Shown one piece after another: positions 27,264 to 36,703 of a stretch of 64,000 nt of DNA. Under the pieces are notes generated by a model. That model worked only from the letters and a program-made list of their open reading frames with translations, had not been told where the DNA came from and did no database searches. A program made the position numbers and the translations under genes. Each line of letters starts with the position of its first letter. The stretch's first letter is position 1. This stretch comes from Palsa-1392 sp036490335. Lineage in GTDB: Bacteria > Verrucomicrobiota > Verrucomicrobiia > Chthoniobacterales > UBA10450. Location: the NCBI GenBank assembly GCA_036490335.1, contig DASXEB010000017.1:434001-498000 (forward strand). Reading direction: 5' to 3'.

Positions 27264-28420
27264 AAAAACATCGCCTCGCCACGCGCGTCATTCACGCCGG
27301 CCAATCGCCCGACCCGAGCACCGGCGCGGTTATGACGCCGATTTATCAAACCTCGACCTACGTCCAGGAAAGTCCCGGCCGGCACAAAGGCTACGATTAC
27401 GCGCGGTCGATCAACCCGACCCGCAGCGCCTACGAACGTTGCATCGCCGATCTCGAGAGCGGCACGCGCGGGTGGGCGTTTGCCTCCGGCCTCGCCGCGA
27501 TGTCGACCGCGCTCGAGACGATCGACAGCGGTTCGCACGTCGTCGTGAGCGACGATCTTTACGGCGGCACTTTTCGGCTTTTCGAAAGAGTGCGGCGCCG
27601 CTCCGCGAATCTCGATTTCACCTTCATCGACCTGACAAATCCCGACGCGCTCGAAGCTGCGATCAAGCCAAACACCCGCATGGTCTGGATCGAGACGCCG
27701 AGCAATCCGCTGCTCAAGCTGATCGATCTCGAAGCCGTCGCGAAGATCGCGCGCAGGCACGACATCATCTCGATTTCCGACAACACCTTCGCCAGCCCGT
27801 GGATTCAACGGCCGCTCGAGCTCGGCTTCGACATGGTCATTCATTCCGCAACCAAATATCTCAACGGACACAGTGACATGGTCGGCGGGGTCGCGGTCGT
27901 GGGCGACAACAGTTCGTTAGGCGATCAGATGCAGTTCCTGCAAAATTCCGTCGGCGCGATCGCCGGGCCGTTCGACAGCTTTCTCGCCATGCGCGGACTG
28001 AAAACGCTCGCGCTGCGCATGGAACGCCATTGCGAAAACGCCCTCGATCTTGCCGCCTGGCTCGAGCAGCAACCGAAGATTCGGCGCGTCAGTTACCCTG
28101 GCCTAACGAGTCATCCGCAGCACGAACTCGCGCGCCGGCAGATGGCGGGAAAATTCGGCGGCATGGTCACCGTCGTTCTCGACACCGATCTCGCCGGTAC
28201 CCGCCGCTTCCTCGAAAACACCCATCTCTTTTCGCTCGCGGAAAGTCTCGGCGGCGTCGAAAGCCTGGTGAATTATCCGCCGATCATGACCCACGGCGCG
28301 ATCCCGGAAGCGCAACGCATTTCGTTAGGCATCACCGAGTCACTCGTTAGGCTCTCGGTCGGCGTCGAGGACGTCGAAGACCTGCGCGACGATCTGCGCC
28401 ACGCGCTCGCCGCGATCTAG
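27260..28420 (+). CDS. Cystathionine gamma-lyase/gamma-synthase family enzyme
   Basis: A 386-residue PLP enzyme of the Cys/Met metabolism family. It has YDYARSINPTRSAYERCIADLE, FASGLAAMSTALE, DDLYGGTFRLF, WIETPSNPLLKLIDLEAVA, and the Schiff-base lysine in HSATKYLNGHSDMVGG. Start overlaps the cbs stop (ATGA). Together with cystathionine beta-synthase it most likely completes reverse transsulfuration, cleaving cystathionine to cysteine. Gamma-synthase activity cannot be excluded from sequence. Four copies of the dispersed word lie inside, two of them (28323 and 28345) encoding SLG and VR near the C-terminus. Confidence 0.9.
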   Translation: MKKHRLATRVIHAGQSPDPSTGAVMTPIYQTSTYVQESPGRHKGYDYARSINPTRSAYERCIADLESGTRGWAFASGLAAMSTALETIDSGSHVVVSDDLYGGTFRLFERVRRRSANLDFTFIDLTNPDALEAAIKPNTRMVWIETPSNPLLKLIDLEAVAKIARRHDIISISDNTFASPWIQRPLELGFDMVIHSATKYLNGHSDMVGGVAVVGDNSSLGDQMQFLQNSVGAIAGPFDSFLAMRGLKTLALRMERHCENALDLAAWLEQQPKIRRVSYPGLTSHPQHELARRQMAGKFGGMVTVVLDTDLAGTRRFLENTHLFSLAESLGGVESLVNYPPIMTHGAIPEAQRISLGITESLVRLSVGVEDVEDLRDDLRHALAAI

Positions 28421-28423
28421 GCG

Positions 28424-29512
28424 ATGGGCAGCAGCTTCGGCCGGCTTTTTCGCATCACCACTTTCGGCGAATCGCACGGCGGCGGCATCGGCGTCGTCAT
28501 CGACGGCTGTCCGCCGCGCCTCGCGATTTCGCCTGACGACATCCAGCGCGAGCTCGACCGCCGCCGGCCCGGACAAAGTGAGATCGCGTCGCCGCGCAAG
28601 GAAGCAGATCGCTGCGAAATCCTCTCCGGCGTTTTCGAAGGCCAGTCGTTAGGCACGCCGATCGCGATTCTCGTTCGCAACCAGGACGCGCGGCCGGAGG
28701 ACTACGAACAACTGCGCGAAACCTTCCGTCCCTCGCACGCCGATTTCACCTACGAAGCGAAGTACGGCGTGCGCAACTGGCAGGGCGGCGGCCGCGCCTC
28801 CGCGCGCGAGACGATCGGCCGCGTCGCTGCCGGCGCGATCGCGCGCAAAGTGCTCGCGACATTCTTGCCGGAATTGGAAATCGTTTCTTTCGTTCTCCAA
28901 GCGCACGACATTCGCGCCGAAGTTGATCGCGACGCAGTCACTGTTGCGGACGTGGAAGCAAGCATCGTGCGCTCGCCCGATCGCGGCGCGAGCGAAAAAA
29001 TGATCGCGCGCATCGAGGAAGCGCGCGCCGCCGGCGACTCGTTAGGCGGAATCGTCGAGACGATCGTTAGGCAAATGCCGCGCGGTCTGGGCGAGCCGGT
29101 CTTCGACAAGCTCGAGGCCGATCTCGCGAAGGCGATGTTGAGCCTGCCGGCGAGCAAAGGTTTTGAGATCGGTTCCGGTTTCGCCGGCGCGACCATGAAA
29201 GGCTCGGAGCACAACGACGCTTTCGAAATGCGCGCCGGCGAAGTTCGCACCGCGACGAATTTTTCCGGCGGCATCCAGGGCGGAATCAGCAACGGCGAGA
29301 ATCTCGTCTTTCGCGTCGCCTTCAAACCGACCGCGACGATCGCGCGCGAACAAAAAACCGTCACGCGTGCAGGCGAGTCGACGACGCTCGCCGCGCGCGG
29401 GCGCCACGATCCGTGCGTGCTCCCGCGCGCCGTGCCGATCGTGGAAGCGATGACCGCGCTCGTGCTTTGCGATCACGCGTTGCGGCAGCGCGCGCTGGCA
29501 CGCGAAAGTTGA
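28424..29512 (+). CDS. aroC: Chorismate synthase
   Basis: A 362-residue flavin-dependent enzyme making chorismate from EPSP, the last shikimate step. It opens GSSFGRLFRITTFGESHGGGIGVVIDGCPP and contains the signatures NWQGGGRASARETIGRVAAGA, FSGGIQGGISNG and GRHDPCVLPRAVPIVEAM. Three TCGTTAGGC copies fall in conserved stretches (for example FEGQSLGTPIAILV and GDSLGGIVETIVRQ), where the encoded residues fit the family alignment, so no insertion occurred. It lies 3 bp after the transsulfuration pair and 3 bp before a CvpA-like gene, so all four are probably co-transcribed. Confidence 0.95.
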   Translation: MGSSFGRLFRITTFGESHGGGIGVVIDGCPPRLAISPDDIQRELDRRRPGQSEIASPRKEADRCEILSGVFEGQSLGTPIAILVRNQDARPEDYEQLRETFRPSHADFTYEAKYGVRNWQGGGRASARETIGRVAAGAIARKVLATFLPELEIVSFVLQAHDIRAEVDRDAVTVADVEASIVRSPDRGASEKMIARIEEARAAGDSLGGIVETIVRQMPRGLGEPVFDKLEADLAKAMLSLPASKGFEIGSGFAGATMKGSEHNDAFEMRAGEVRTATNFSGGIQGGISNGENLVFRVAFKPTATIAREQKTVTRAGESTTLAARGRHDPCVLPRAVPIVEAMTALVLCDHALRQRALARES

Positions 29513-29515
29513 GGC

Positions 29516-30406
29516 ATGGTCGCGGGCTCGCATCTCTGGCAGACGATTTTTATTTCATTCGCGCTCGTTTTGATCGCGTTTGAAATTGTCCGCGGCTGGC
29601 GGCTTGGACTCGTTAGGCAACTGGTGCGGCTGCTCGCGATCGCGGCCGCTTATGTCGCGGGAATTTTTGGCGGCCGCATACTCCTGCCGATCCTGCGGCC
29701 GCTGCTCCGCATCCCTGACATCGTCATCTCGGTCCTGGCCGGCGCCGTCCTTGCGCTGCTGGTTTATGCCCTGATCACCGGAATCGGCGCGGTCCTTTTC
29801 AAGAAAACCGGCGACCAAGGCAGCGGCATCATCCGGCTGATTTATGGATTGAGCGGCGCGCTCCTCGGCGTTTTTTTTGGACTCTTTACCGTTTGGTTAA
29901 TTGTCGTCGGCGTGCGCTCGGTTGGGGCGATCGCGAGCGCGGAATTACAGCACGGTGTTTCACCGCCGCGGCGCAATGTCGCGTCCGCGCTCGCGGCGCG
30001 GGCGCCTAACGAGCCCGAGCCACCGATCGTGACTTCGCTCGCGAAATTGAAAAATTCGATCGAGCTCGGTTCGTTAGGCGAAATTGTCCGGAAAACCGAC
30101 GTCGTGCCCGCGGCGACGTATTCCGCGCTCGGAAAATTGGGCGCCGTCGTCTCCGATCCGCGGAGCGCGGAACGTTTTCTGGCCTATCCAGGCTCGGCGG
30201 AACTGGCGCGCAATCCGAAGATCGTGGCCCTGCGCGACGATCCGGAAATTATCGATCTGATCGAGCACCAGCGTTTTCTCGACCTGCTGCAAAATCCGAA
30301 ACTGGTCGCGGCCATGAACGACCCGGCGTTGGCAACGGAAGTGCGGCGTTTCGATTTGCAAAAGGCGCTCGATTACGCACTCGCGAGCAAGATTCCAGCG
30401 CGCTGA
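29516..30406 (+). CDS. CvpA-family membrane protein
   Basis: A 296-residue inner-membrane protein. Four hydrophobic segments occupy residues 1-140 (TIFISFALVLIAFEIVRGWR, LLAIAAAYVAGIFGG, VISVLAGAVLALLVYALI, ALLGVFFGLFTVWLIVVGV), with the CvpA-like FEIVRGWRLGLVRQL between the first two. A 150-residue soluble C-terminal part ends with short repeats such as LRDDPEIIDLIEHQRFL and LLQNPKLVAAMNDPAL. It is longer than E. coli CvpA (about 160). Its role is not defined; CvpA relatives are linked to colicin V production and envelope homeostasis. Confidence 0.75.
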   Translation: MVAGSHLWQTIFISFALVLIAFEIVRGWRLGLVRQLVRLLAIAAAYVAGIFGGRILLPILRPLLRIPDIVISVLAGAVLALLVYALITGIGAVLFKKTGDQGSGIIRLIYGLSGALLGVFFGLFTVWLIVVGVRSVGAIASAELQHGVSPPRRNVASALAARAPNEPEPPIVTSLAKLKNSIELGSLGEIVRKTDVVPAATYSALGKLGAVVSDPRSAERFLAYPGSAELARNPKIVALRDDPEIIDLIEHQRFLDLLQNPKLVAAMNDPALATEVRRFDLQKALDYALASKIPAR

Positions 30407-30424
30407 TTGCCTAACGAGAAGCGA

Positions 30425-31408
30425 TCAGTCCGCGAAAGTGCGAAACCAGCGGTAAGGAAAAACGTCGCCCGGGCAATCGGTCGGCCAGCGCGGCGGATTC
30501 ATCTCACGATGCGGCCGGACCGGGATTTCGCGGCCGGCGACTTTGCCGCAGCGCGCGCGCAGATAGCGGATCAACTCCTCGGCCGAGGCGAGCTGGGCGT
30601 GGGTCGGCTGGTCGCGATTAAAATCGCCGACGAGGCAGATGCCTAACGAGATGCTGTTGAGATAATCGCTGTGCACGTGGCCGCCGTTGATCTGTCGCGT
30701 CCAACGATTGCCGACTTCGATTTCGCCATCGCCCGAGGAGGTGCCGTTGCCGATCACGAAATGGTAGGCGAGGCCGTTCGGCATCCGGCGAACGTGGCGG
30801 TGGTAGTAATCGAAGATGCGGGCGTTGCCCTGCCGCGTGCCGCTGTTGTGCACGATGATGAAGCGCCAGCGCTCGCGCAAAACGGGCGCGCGGTCGATCG
30901 CGCTCCGGACGGAGCGGGTGAGATAAGTGTAATGCCGCGCGAAGAGATGAAAGGGCAGGAGCGAAAAGCCGCGCGGTTTTTCGTAGCCGGATTTTTGCAC
31001 GACGACCTGGGCCGGCATGGAGGAAGCGGCTGGAGTCGGCGCGGGTTGAATCGGAATCGTGCGCGACGGAGGCGATTCGTTAGGCCGAACGCGTTCGCGA
31101 ATTACGGCGCGCGCGGTCGGCGAAGGTTTTTCGATTGTTGGCTCAGGCGTTTCTTCTTCCTCCGCCTTGGGCGGCGGGGTGGGCGATTTCTTTTTCTTCG
31201 GCGGATGTCTGGCCGGTTTCGGTTTGTGACGCGGCGTGGCCGATTCTTCCGGCGTCGGCGTCGGCACGGTTTGCATTCGCTCGCGCGCCTTCAAAAAAAG
31301 CTGGCGCTTTTCTTCGTCTGTCAGGTCGGGCATTGTCGCCGAACTGGCGAAGGCGCCGAAGAGCAAGAGCAAACAAAAACCCGGAACGATGAAACGCGAT
31401 CGGCTCAA
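30425..31408 (-). CDS. N-acetylmuramoyl-L-alanine amidase (amidase_2/PGRP fold)
   Basis: A 327-residue exported hydrolase. The start is a TTG at 31408, giving a signal peptide RFIVPGFCLLLLFGAFASS. Residues 30-150 are a Pro/Lys/Glu-rich linker that may span the periplasm. The catalytic domain has the zinc ligands in IIVHNSGT and INGGHVHSDYLN and in PTDCPGD, with the tyrosine-containing YHFVIGNG, as in T7 lysozyme-like amidases. It would cleave peptide stems from peptidoglycan. It follows the BrkB-like gene by 15 bp on the same strand. Confidence 0.85.
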   Translation of the reverse strand: MSRSRFIVPGFCLLLLFGAFASSATMPDLTDEEKRQLFLKARERMQTVPTPTPEESATPRHKPKPARHPPKKKKSPTPPPKAEEEETPEPTIEKPSPTARAVIRERVRPNESPPSRTIPIQPAPTPAASSMPAQVVVQKSGYEKPRGFSLLPFHLFARHYTYLTRSVRSAIDRAPVLRERWRFIIVHNSGTRQGNARIFDYYHRHVRRMPNGLAYHFVIGNGTSSGDGEIEVGNRWTRQINGGHVHSDYLNSISLGICLVGDFNRDQPTHAQLASAEELIRYLRARCGKVAGREIPVRPHREMNPPRWPTDCPGDVFPYRWFRTFAD

Positions 31409-31423
31409 AGCGCGGCGAGTTTT

Positions 31424-32356
31424 TCAGGCTGGTTGCACGGCAGCTTCGGGTAAAATGAGTCGCGCGGCGCGCTCGCGTTCGCGTTCGCGGCGCAGAATCG
31501 CGTTCAATTTTCCGCCGAGCAAAAGGAGCAGGCAGGTCAGATACATCCAGGTCAGGAGCATGATGATCGAGGCGAGGGCGAGGTAAGTCGGGTTGTAGCG
31601 ATCGTAGCGCGCGACGTAAACCTGGAAGAGTTTTGTGACCGTGATCCAGCCTAACGAAAAGAAAATCGCGCCCGGCAGCGCCTGGCGGATGGTGAGGTAA
31701 TTTTCCGGCAGGAGGAGATAGAGCGCGAGGGCAAGGATGACGAGCGCGATCGCGGTCAGCGGGAGATTGAGCGCGGCGACCCATTCCTGGAGCGGGATGC
31801 GGAGTTGGAAATTCACTTCCGCGATGCCGGCAAGGCTTTCGCCGAAAACGGTGATATTAAACGCAAGCAGAATCGTAATACCGAACCAAAAAAGGAGCAG
31901 GAAAGAGATGATGTATTTCGACCACCAGCTGCGCGTGGCGCGCACGCCGTGGGTATGACTGAGCGCGCGCGAAATGGTCGAGATGAAAAGCGTCCCGAGA
32001 TAAATCCCGAGAATAATGCCGGCGGTCGCGAGTGCGCCGTTGTTGCCCGTCACGATGACGTTGGCGACGATCGTGTCGAGAATTTGCTGCACCTTCGGAT
32101 CGGGCGGGAGAAACGACCGGACGACGCCGAGCATGGTGTGGAGTTTCGCCGGATCGGTCCCAAAAAGGCTAAGGAGATGCCAGAGAAAAAGCATCCCCGG
32201 CGCGAGGGTGAAAAGCATTTGGTAAGCCATCTGCGCAGAGAGCCCCATCGTCTCGTCGGTCGCGGTTTCGTAGATGAGCTTGCGCACGACGCGTCCGATC
32301 AACTGCAGCTTCTTCATCGTCGTGAGAAGTTTACTTTGCCGTTCGTGGAATTCCAT
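31424..32356 (-). CDS. YihY/BrkB-family membrane protein
   Basis: A 310-residue protein with about six membrane helices, starting GRVVRKLIYETATDETMGLS and AQMAYQMLFTLAPGMLFLW, the YihY/BrkB signature region. It also has ILGIYLGTLFISTISRALSHTHG and WSKYIISFLLLFWFGITILL, and ends in a basic cytoplasmic tail. Function is unsettled (older RNase BN naming is wrong). It is probably co-transcribed with the amidase and divergent from the glycosyltransferase at 32382. Confidence 0.83.
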   Translation of the reverse strand: MEFHERQSKLLTTMKKLQLIGRVVRKLIYETATDETMGLSAQMAYQMLFTLAPGMLFLWHLLSLFGTDPAKLHTMLGVVRSFLPPDPKVQQILDTIVANVIVTGNNGALATAGIILGIYLGTLFISTISRALSHTHGVRATRSWWSKYIISFLLLFWFGITILLAFNITVFGESLAGIAEVNFQLRIPLQEWVAALNLPLTAIALVILALALYLLLPENYLTIRQALPGAIFFSLGWITVTKLFQVYVARYDRYNPTYLALASIIMLLTWMYLTCLLLLLGGKLNAILRRERERERAARLILPEAAVQPA

Positions 32357-32381
32357 TAAACTCTGCCGACTTGCCTAACGA

Positions 32382-33488
32382 ATGCGCAAACGCATCCTGA
32401 TTCTGACGGCCGGTTTTGGCGAAGGACACAACGCAGCCGCGCGCGGCATCGCTGCGGGGCTTGCCGCGGTCGCGCCCCAAACCGCCGAGGTCGAGCTGCA
32501 CGATCTCTTCGCGGAAACGTACGGCCTAACGAATGATTGGGCGCGCCAGATCTATCTCACGCTGATCAATCGCGCGCCGCGCGCCTGGGCATCGATTTAC
32601 AACTGGATCGACCGGCGCGAGCGCTTCGGCGGCAAGCTCGCGTTTCTTTTCCAACTGAAAAAACGGCTGCGCGAATTGCTCGCGCGCTTCGAGCCCGATG
32701 TCGTCGTCTCGGTTTATCCCGCCTATCCGCATTTGCTCGAGGAGATCGTCGGCGCTACGCCGGCAAGATTTCGCCGCGTCGTTTGCATTACCGATTCGCT
32801 CACGATTAACACGATCTGGTTTCGGGTCGCGACCGACTTGTTTTTTTTGCCTAACGAACAATCGGCGGAAGTTTTGCGCGCGGCCGGCGTGCCGAACGAT
32901 CGCCTGCACGTGACCGGTTTCCCGGTCAGCCCGGTTTTCGTGCAACTCGGCGAGCTGCGTCAGGCGCCCTCGCGCGCTTACGGCCGCCGGATTCTTTACA
33001 TGCTCAACGCCGGCCGCGTCATCGTGCCGGAAATTATTCACCGTCTCGCGCAAATCCCGAATTCGCGCCTAACGATCACAGTTGGCCGCAACAAACGTTT
33101 GCGCAAAGCGGTCGAAACTCTGAACAAAACCGCCGCGCGAAAATTCGAGATTGTCGGCTGGAGCGATCAACTCCCGCGGCTCATGCTCGAAAGCCACCTT
33201 CTCATCAGCAAAGCCGGCGGCGCGACCGTGCAGGAAACCATCGCCGCGCGCTGCCCGATGATCGTCAACCAAATCGTCCCGGGCCAGGAAGAAGGAAACG
33301 CGCGTCTGCTCGAGACGACCGGCTGCGGAGTCATCGCGACCGAAGCAGACGCGATCGTCGGCGCAGTCGAAGCGGCGTTCGCCGACGACGCGCGATTGTG
33401 GCGCGAATGGTCGGAGAATATTTCCCGGCTGAGCCGACCCGCGGCCTCGCTCGAGATCGCCGAACAATTGCTCGCGCTCGCGAATTAA
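32382..33488 (+). CDS. MGDG-synthase-like glycolipid glycosyltransferase
   Basis: A 368-residue GT-B enzyme of family 28. The N-terminal acceptor domain reads ILILTAGFGEGHNAAARGIA, the exact kind of motif seen in MGDG synthases and UgtP. The C-terminal donor domain has GWSDQLPRLMLESHLLISKAGGATVQE, typical of UDP-sugar binding. The probable reaction is transfer of glucose or galactose to diacylglycerol at the inner membrane. The ATG is directly preceded by GCCTAACGA (32373) with no ordinary ribosome-binding site. Three more copies are in the gene. Confidence 0.85.
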   Translation: MRKRILILTAGFGEGHNAAARGIAAGLAAVAPQTAEVELHDLFAETYGLTNDWARQIYLTLINRAPRAWASIYNWIDRRERFGGKLAFLFQLKKRLRELLARFEPDVVVSVYPAYPHLLEEIVGATPARFRRVVCITDSLTINTIWFRVATDLFFLPNEQSAEVLRAAGVPNDRLHVTGFPVSPVFVQLGELRQAPSRAYGRRILYMLNAGRVIVPEIIHRLAQIPNSRLTITVGRNKRLRKAVETLNKTAARKFEIVGWSDQLPRLMLESHLLISKAGGATVQETIAARCPMIVNQIVPGQEEGNARLLETTGCGVIATEADAIVGAVEAAFADDARLWREWSENISRLSRPAASLEIAEQLLALAN

Positions 33489-33505
33489 GCGCGGCGAGCG
33501 AGTCG

Positions 33506-33757
33506 TTAGGCGCCGGTTTTCGGCGCGGCCTTTGCGTTCAAGGCCTCGGTGAATTCCTGCAGACTGGTGACGATTTGCGGCGCTTTCGCGAGCACGGTCG
33601 TGGCCAGTTTCTCGGCGTAATCCGGCCGGCGCTGCGACATTTCCGAGAGCGCCATCATGACCGCGAGGGCGTTGTTAATCGAGTGCTTGATCTCGCTGAA
33701 TTTTTTTTGCAGGGCGACGATTTCCTCCTGCGGAATGCTGTGGCCGGTGTCAGTCAT
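33506..33757 (-). CDS. Small free-standing histidine-kinase-type phosphoacceptor protein
   Basis: An 83-residue protein. The segment FSEIKHSINNALAVMMALSE resembles the H-box of histidine kinases (Glu-Ile-Lys-His followed by Ile-Asn-Asn-Ala-Leu), and a second helix (DYAEKLATTVLAKAPQIVTS) would complete a two-helix dimerisation domain. No ATP-binding domain follows. It could be a phosphotransfer or kinase-regulatory module. The longer frame extending upstream is only antisense to uvrA; the ATG at 33757 is the sensible start. The stop lies in a CGTTAGGC copy (33504). Confidence 0.65.
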   Translation of the reverse strand: MTDTGHSIPQEEIVALQKKFSEIKHSINNALAVMMALSEMSQRRPDYAEKLATTVLAKAPQIVTSLQEFTEALNAKAAPKTGA

Positions 33758-33823
33758 GTTGGCAAAATCGCTGGAGAAAATGGACCGGTGTGCTTGACTT
33801 ATAGGTTCGACAAATCCCGTCCG

Positions 33824-36703
33824 ATGCCTGCCAAAGTTATCAAGATCAGCGGGGCGCGCCAGCATAATTTGAAGAATCTCCACGTCGAGATTCCGCGCGA
33901 AAAACTGGTCGTCATCACCGGCCTGAGCGGCTCGGGCAAGTCGTCCCTCGCCTTCGACACGCTCTACGCCGAAGGCCAGCGCCGCTACGTCGAAAGCCTC
34001 TCGGCCTACGCGCGGCAGTTCCTCGATCAGATGGAAAAACCGGAGGTCGATTTCATCGAAGGATTGTCGCCCGCGATCGCGATCGAGCAGCGCACCGCCG
34101 GCACGAATCCGCGCTCGATCATCGCGACCACGACGGAAATTTACGATTACCTGCGCGTCCTTTTTTCCGCCGTCGGTCAGCCGCACGATCCGGCCACCGG
34201 GCAGCCAATTTTCCGTCAAACGGCGCAGCAGATCGTCGATCAAATTCTCGCCTACGAACCGGAAACGAAAATCGTTTTGCTCGCGCCGCTCGTGCGCCAC
34301 GAAGTCGGCGAATTCCGCGACGTGATCGAAAAGATAAAACGCGAAGGTTTCGTGCGCGTGCGCGTCGATGGCGAAATCGTCGAGCTCAGTCGTCCGGAGC
34401 CGATCCGTTTGAAAAAAAGCGAGCGCCACATGATCGAAGCGGTGGTCGATCGGCTCATCGTTAGGGAAGGAATTCGTTCGCGGCTGACCGATTCGGTCGA
34501 GACCGCATTGAAATGGGGAAACAATCGGCTCCTCGTTCTCCGCGCGACCGAACACGAACCGGAGTACCAAGAAGTTCGCTATTCGACCGATTACGGAAAT
34601 CCCGAGACCGACTTCTCGTTAGGCCAACTCACGCCCAAACATTTTTCCTTCAACAGTCATCTCGGCGCCTGCCCGGCCTGTCACGGCCTCGGCACCCAGC
34701 CGGTGCTCGACCCGGAGTTGATGGTCACCGACCCGACGAAATCGCTCGCCGAAGGTGCGATCGTGCCGTGGCGCCGCGGGACGAAACGGATGCAGGCCTA
34801 CTATCGCGGATTGCAAGGCGCGCTCGTTAGGCATTTTCGTGTCGCAGACAATATTCCCTACGCCGAGCTGCCGGAAAATTTCAAGAAGGCGCTTTTTTTC
34901 GGCACCGGCGCGCAGGCAATCGCGCTGAGCAACGGCCATGGCGAAACGAAAACCGCCGCGCGTCCCTTCGAAGGTTTGGTGCCGCAGTTGCAGCGACTCT
35001 ACGAGCAAACCGAAAGCGAATTCACCCGCACGCGCATCCGCGCTTTCATGAATCGCGCGGTCTGCAAAGTCTGCCACGGCGCGCGGCTCAAGCCGGAAAT
35101 TCTCGCGGTGACGATTCGCGAGCGAAACGGCCGCGAACAAAACATCCACCAGTTTTGCGAGCAGACGATCGCGCAGGCGGCGGAGTTCGTCAGGCAAATC
35201 GAGCTGCCGGAAAATCAGCGCACAATCGTCTCCGAAGTGCTCCACGAAATTTCTTCGCGGCTCAATTTTCTCCTCGAAGTCGGTCTCGATTACCTCACCC
35301 TCAATCGCGAGAGCGGCACACTTTCCGGCGGCGAAGCGCAACGCATCCGGCTCGCGACACAAATCGGCGCGGGTCTCGCCGGCGTGCTTTACGTTCTCGA
35401 CGAGCCGAGCATCGGCCTGCATCAGCGCGACAACGCGCGGCTCATCGGCACGCTTCGGCGGCTGCGCGATCTGGGAAATTCCGTCATCGTCGTTGAGCAC
35501 GATGAAGAGACGATCCGCGCCGCCGATCACATTCTCGATCTCGGGCCCGGCGCCGGTCCGCGCGGCGGCGAGATCGTGGCCGAGGGTTCGTTAGGCGAAA
35601 TTCTTCACGCGAAAAATTCGCCGACGGCCGCGTATCTTTCCGGGCGCTCCCGCATCGCGATTCCGCGGCAGCGGGTCGCGCCGCGCACGCCTGAGGAGTC
35701 GAGCGAAGGCTGGCTCACGATCGTCGGCGCGACCGATAACAACCTGAAAAATGTCACCGCCAGCTTTCCGTTAGGCTGCCTGACGACCGTGACCGGCGTT
35801 TCCGGCAGCGGCAAATCCACCCTTGTCGACGACATTCTGCGCCGCGCTCTTTTTCGTCATTTCTACAACTCGAAAGACAAGCCGGGCGCACACCGCGCCA
35901 TCCGCGGCCTCGAGCAAATCGACAAGGCGATCATCATCGATCAAAGCGCGATCGGTCGCACCCCGCGCTCGAATCCCGTCACCTACACCGGTGCGTTCAC
36001 CCCGATCCGCGACCTCTTCGCGCAACTCCCCGCCTCGCGCGTGCGCGGCTACAGCGCGGGGCGTTTTAGCTTCAACGTCAAAGGCGGCCGCTGCGAAAAT
36101 TGCCAGGGCGACGGCCTGATCAAAATCGAGATGCATTTTCTCGCCGACGCCTACGCGGTCTGCGAAGTCTGCCAGGGCAAACGCTACAATCGCGAGACGC
36201 TCGAGATCACTTACAAGGGAAAAAATATCGCCGATGTGCTCGCGATGACGGTCGATGAAGCGTCGAGATTTTTTCGCAACGTGCCGACGCTCGCCGATAA
36301 ACTAACCGCACTACAGGATGTCGGCCTCGGTTATCTGCGCCTTGGGCAGGCGGCCACGACGCTCTCCGGGGGCGAAGCGCAACGCGTCAAACTCGCGACT
36401 GAGCTGGCGAAAAAAGCGACCGGTCGGACACTTTACATCCTCGACGAACCGACGACCGGCTTGCACTTTGCCGACATCGAAAAATTGCTCCAGGTCCTGA
36501 TGAAATTGCGCGACGCGGGCAACACGCTCGTCGTGATCGAGCACAACCTCGAGATGATCAAATGCGCCGATTGGGTGATCGATCTCGGTCCCGAAGGCGG
36601 TGAAGGCGGCGGCCGGATCGTCGCCCGAGGCGCGCCGGAAGAGATCGCGCACAGCGCGGAAAGTTACACCGGCCGCTATCTGCAGCCATTGTTAGGCAAA
36701 TGA
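33824..36703 (+). CDS. uvrA: Excinuclease ABC subunit A
   Basis: A 959-residue damage-recognition ATPase of nucleotide excision repair. The start at 33824 gives VIKISGARQHNLKNLHVEIP. Two ABC modules are seen: Walker A GLSGSGKSS near residue 32 and GVSGSGKST near 660, with the signatures LSGGEAQRIRLATQIG and LSGGEAQRVKLATELA. Zinc fingers are CPACHG/CKVCHG in the first half and CENCQG/CEVCQG in the second. The length is normal. It shares a 4-bp overlap with the following TPR gene. Confidence 0.97.
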   Translation: MPAKVIKISGARQHNLKNLHVEIPREKLVVITGLSGSGKSSLAFDTLYAEGQRRYVESLSAYARQFLDQMEKPEVDFIEGLSPAIAIEQRTAGTNPRSIIATTTEIYDYLRVLFSAVGQPHDPATGQPIFRQTAQQIVDQILAYEPETKIVLLAPLVRHEVGEFRDVIEKIKREGFVRVRVDGEIVELSRPEPIRLKKSERHMIEAVVDRLIVREGIRSRLTDSVETALKWGNNRLLVLRATEHEPEYQEVRYSTDYGNPETDFSLGQLTPKHFSFNSHLGACPACHGLGTQPVLDPELMVTDPTKSLAEGAIVPWRRGTKRMQAYYRGLQGALVRHFRVADNIPYAELPENFKKALFFGTGAQAIALSNGHGETKTAARPFEGLVPQLQRLYEQTESEFTRTRIRAFMNRAVCKVCHGARLKPEILAVTIRERNGREQNIHQFCEQTIAQAAEFVRQIELPENQRTIVSEVLHEISSRLNFLLEVGLDYLTLNRESGTLSGGEAQRIRLATQIGAGLAGVLYVLDEPSIGLHQRDNARLIGTLRRLRDLGNSVIVVEHDEETIRAADHILDLGPGAGPRGGEIVAEGSLGEILHAKNSPTAAYLSGRSRIAIPRQRVAPRTPEESSEGWLTIVGATDNNLKNVTASFPLGCLTTVTGVSGSGKSTLVDDILRRALFRHFYNSKDKPGAHRAIRGLEQIDKAIIIDQSAIGRTPRSNPVTYTGAFTPIRDLFAQLPASRVRGYSAGRFSFNVKGGRCENCQGDGLIKIEMHFLADAYAVCEVCQGKRYNRETLEITYKGKNIADVLAMTVDEASRFFRNVPTLADKLTALQDVGLGYLRLGQAATTLSGGEAQRVKLATELAKKATGRTLYILDEPTTGLHFADIEKLLQVLMKLRDAGNTLVVIEHNLEMIKCADWVIDLGPEGGEGGGRIVARGAPEEIAHSAESYTGRYLQPLLGK

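Noticed and set aside
33758..34570. Long upstream extension of the 83-aa minus-strand gene
   Set aside because: It is antisense to the conserved uvrA N-terminus; the ATG at 33757 gives a compact, domain-like protein.
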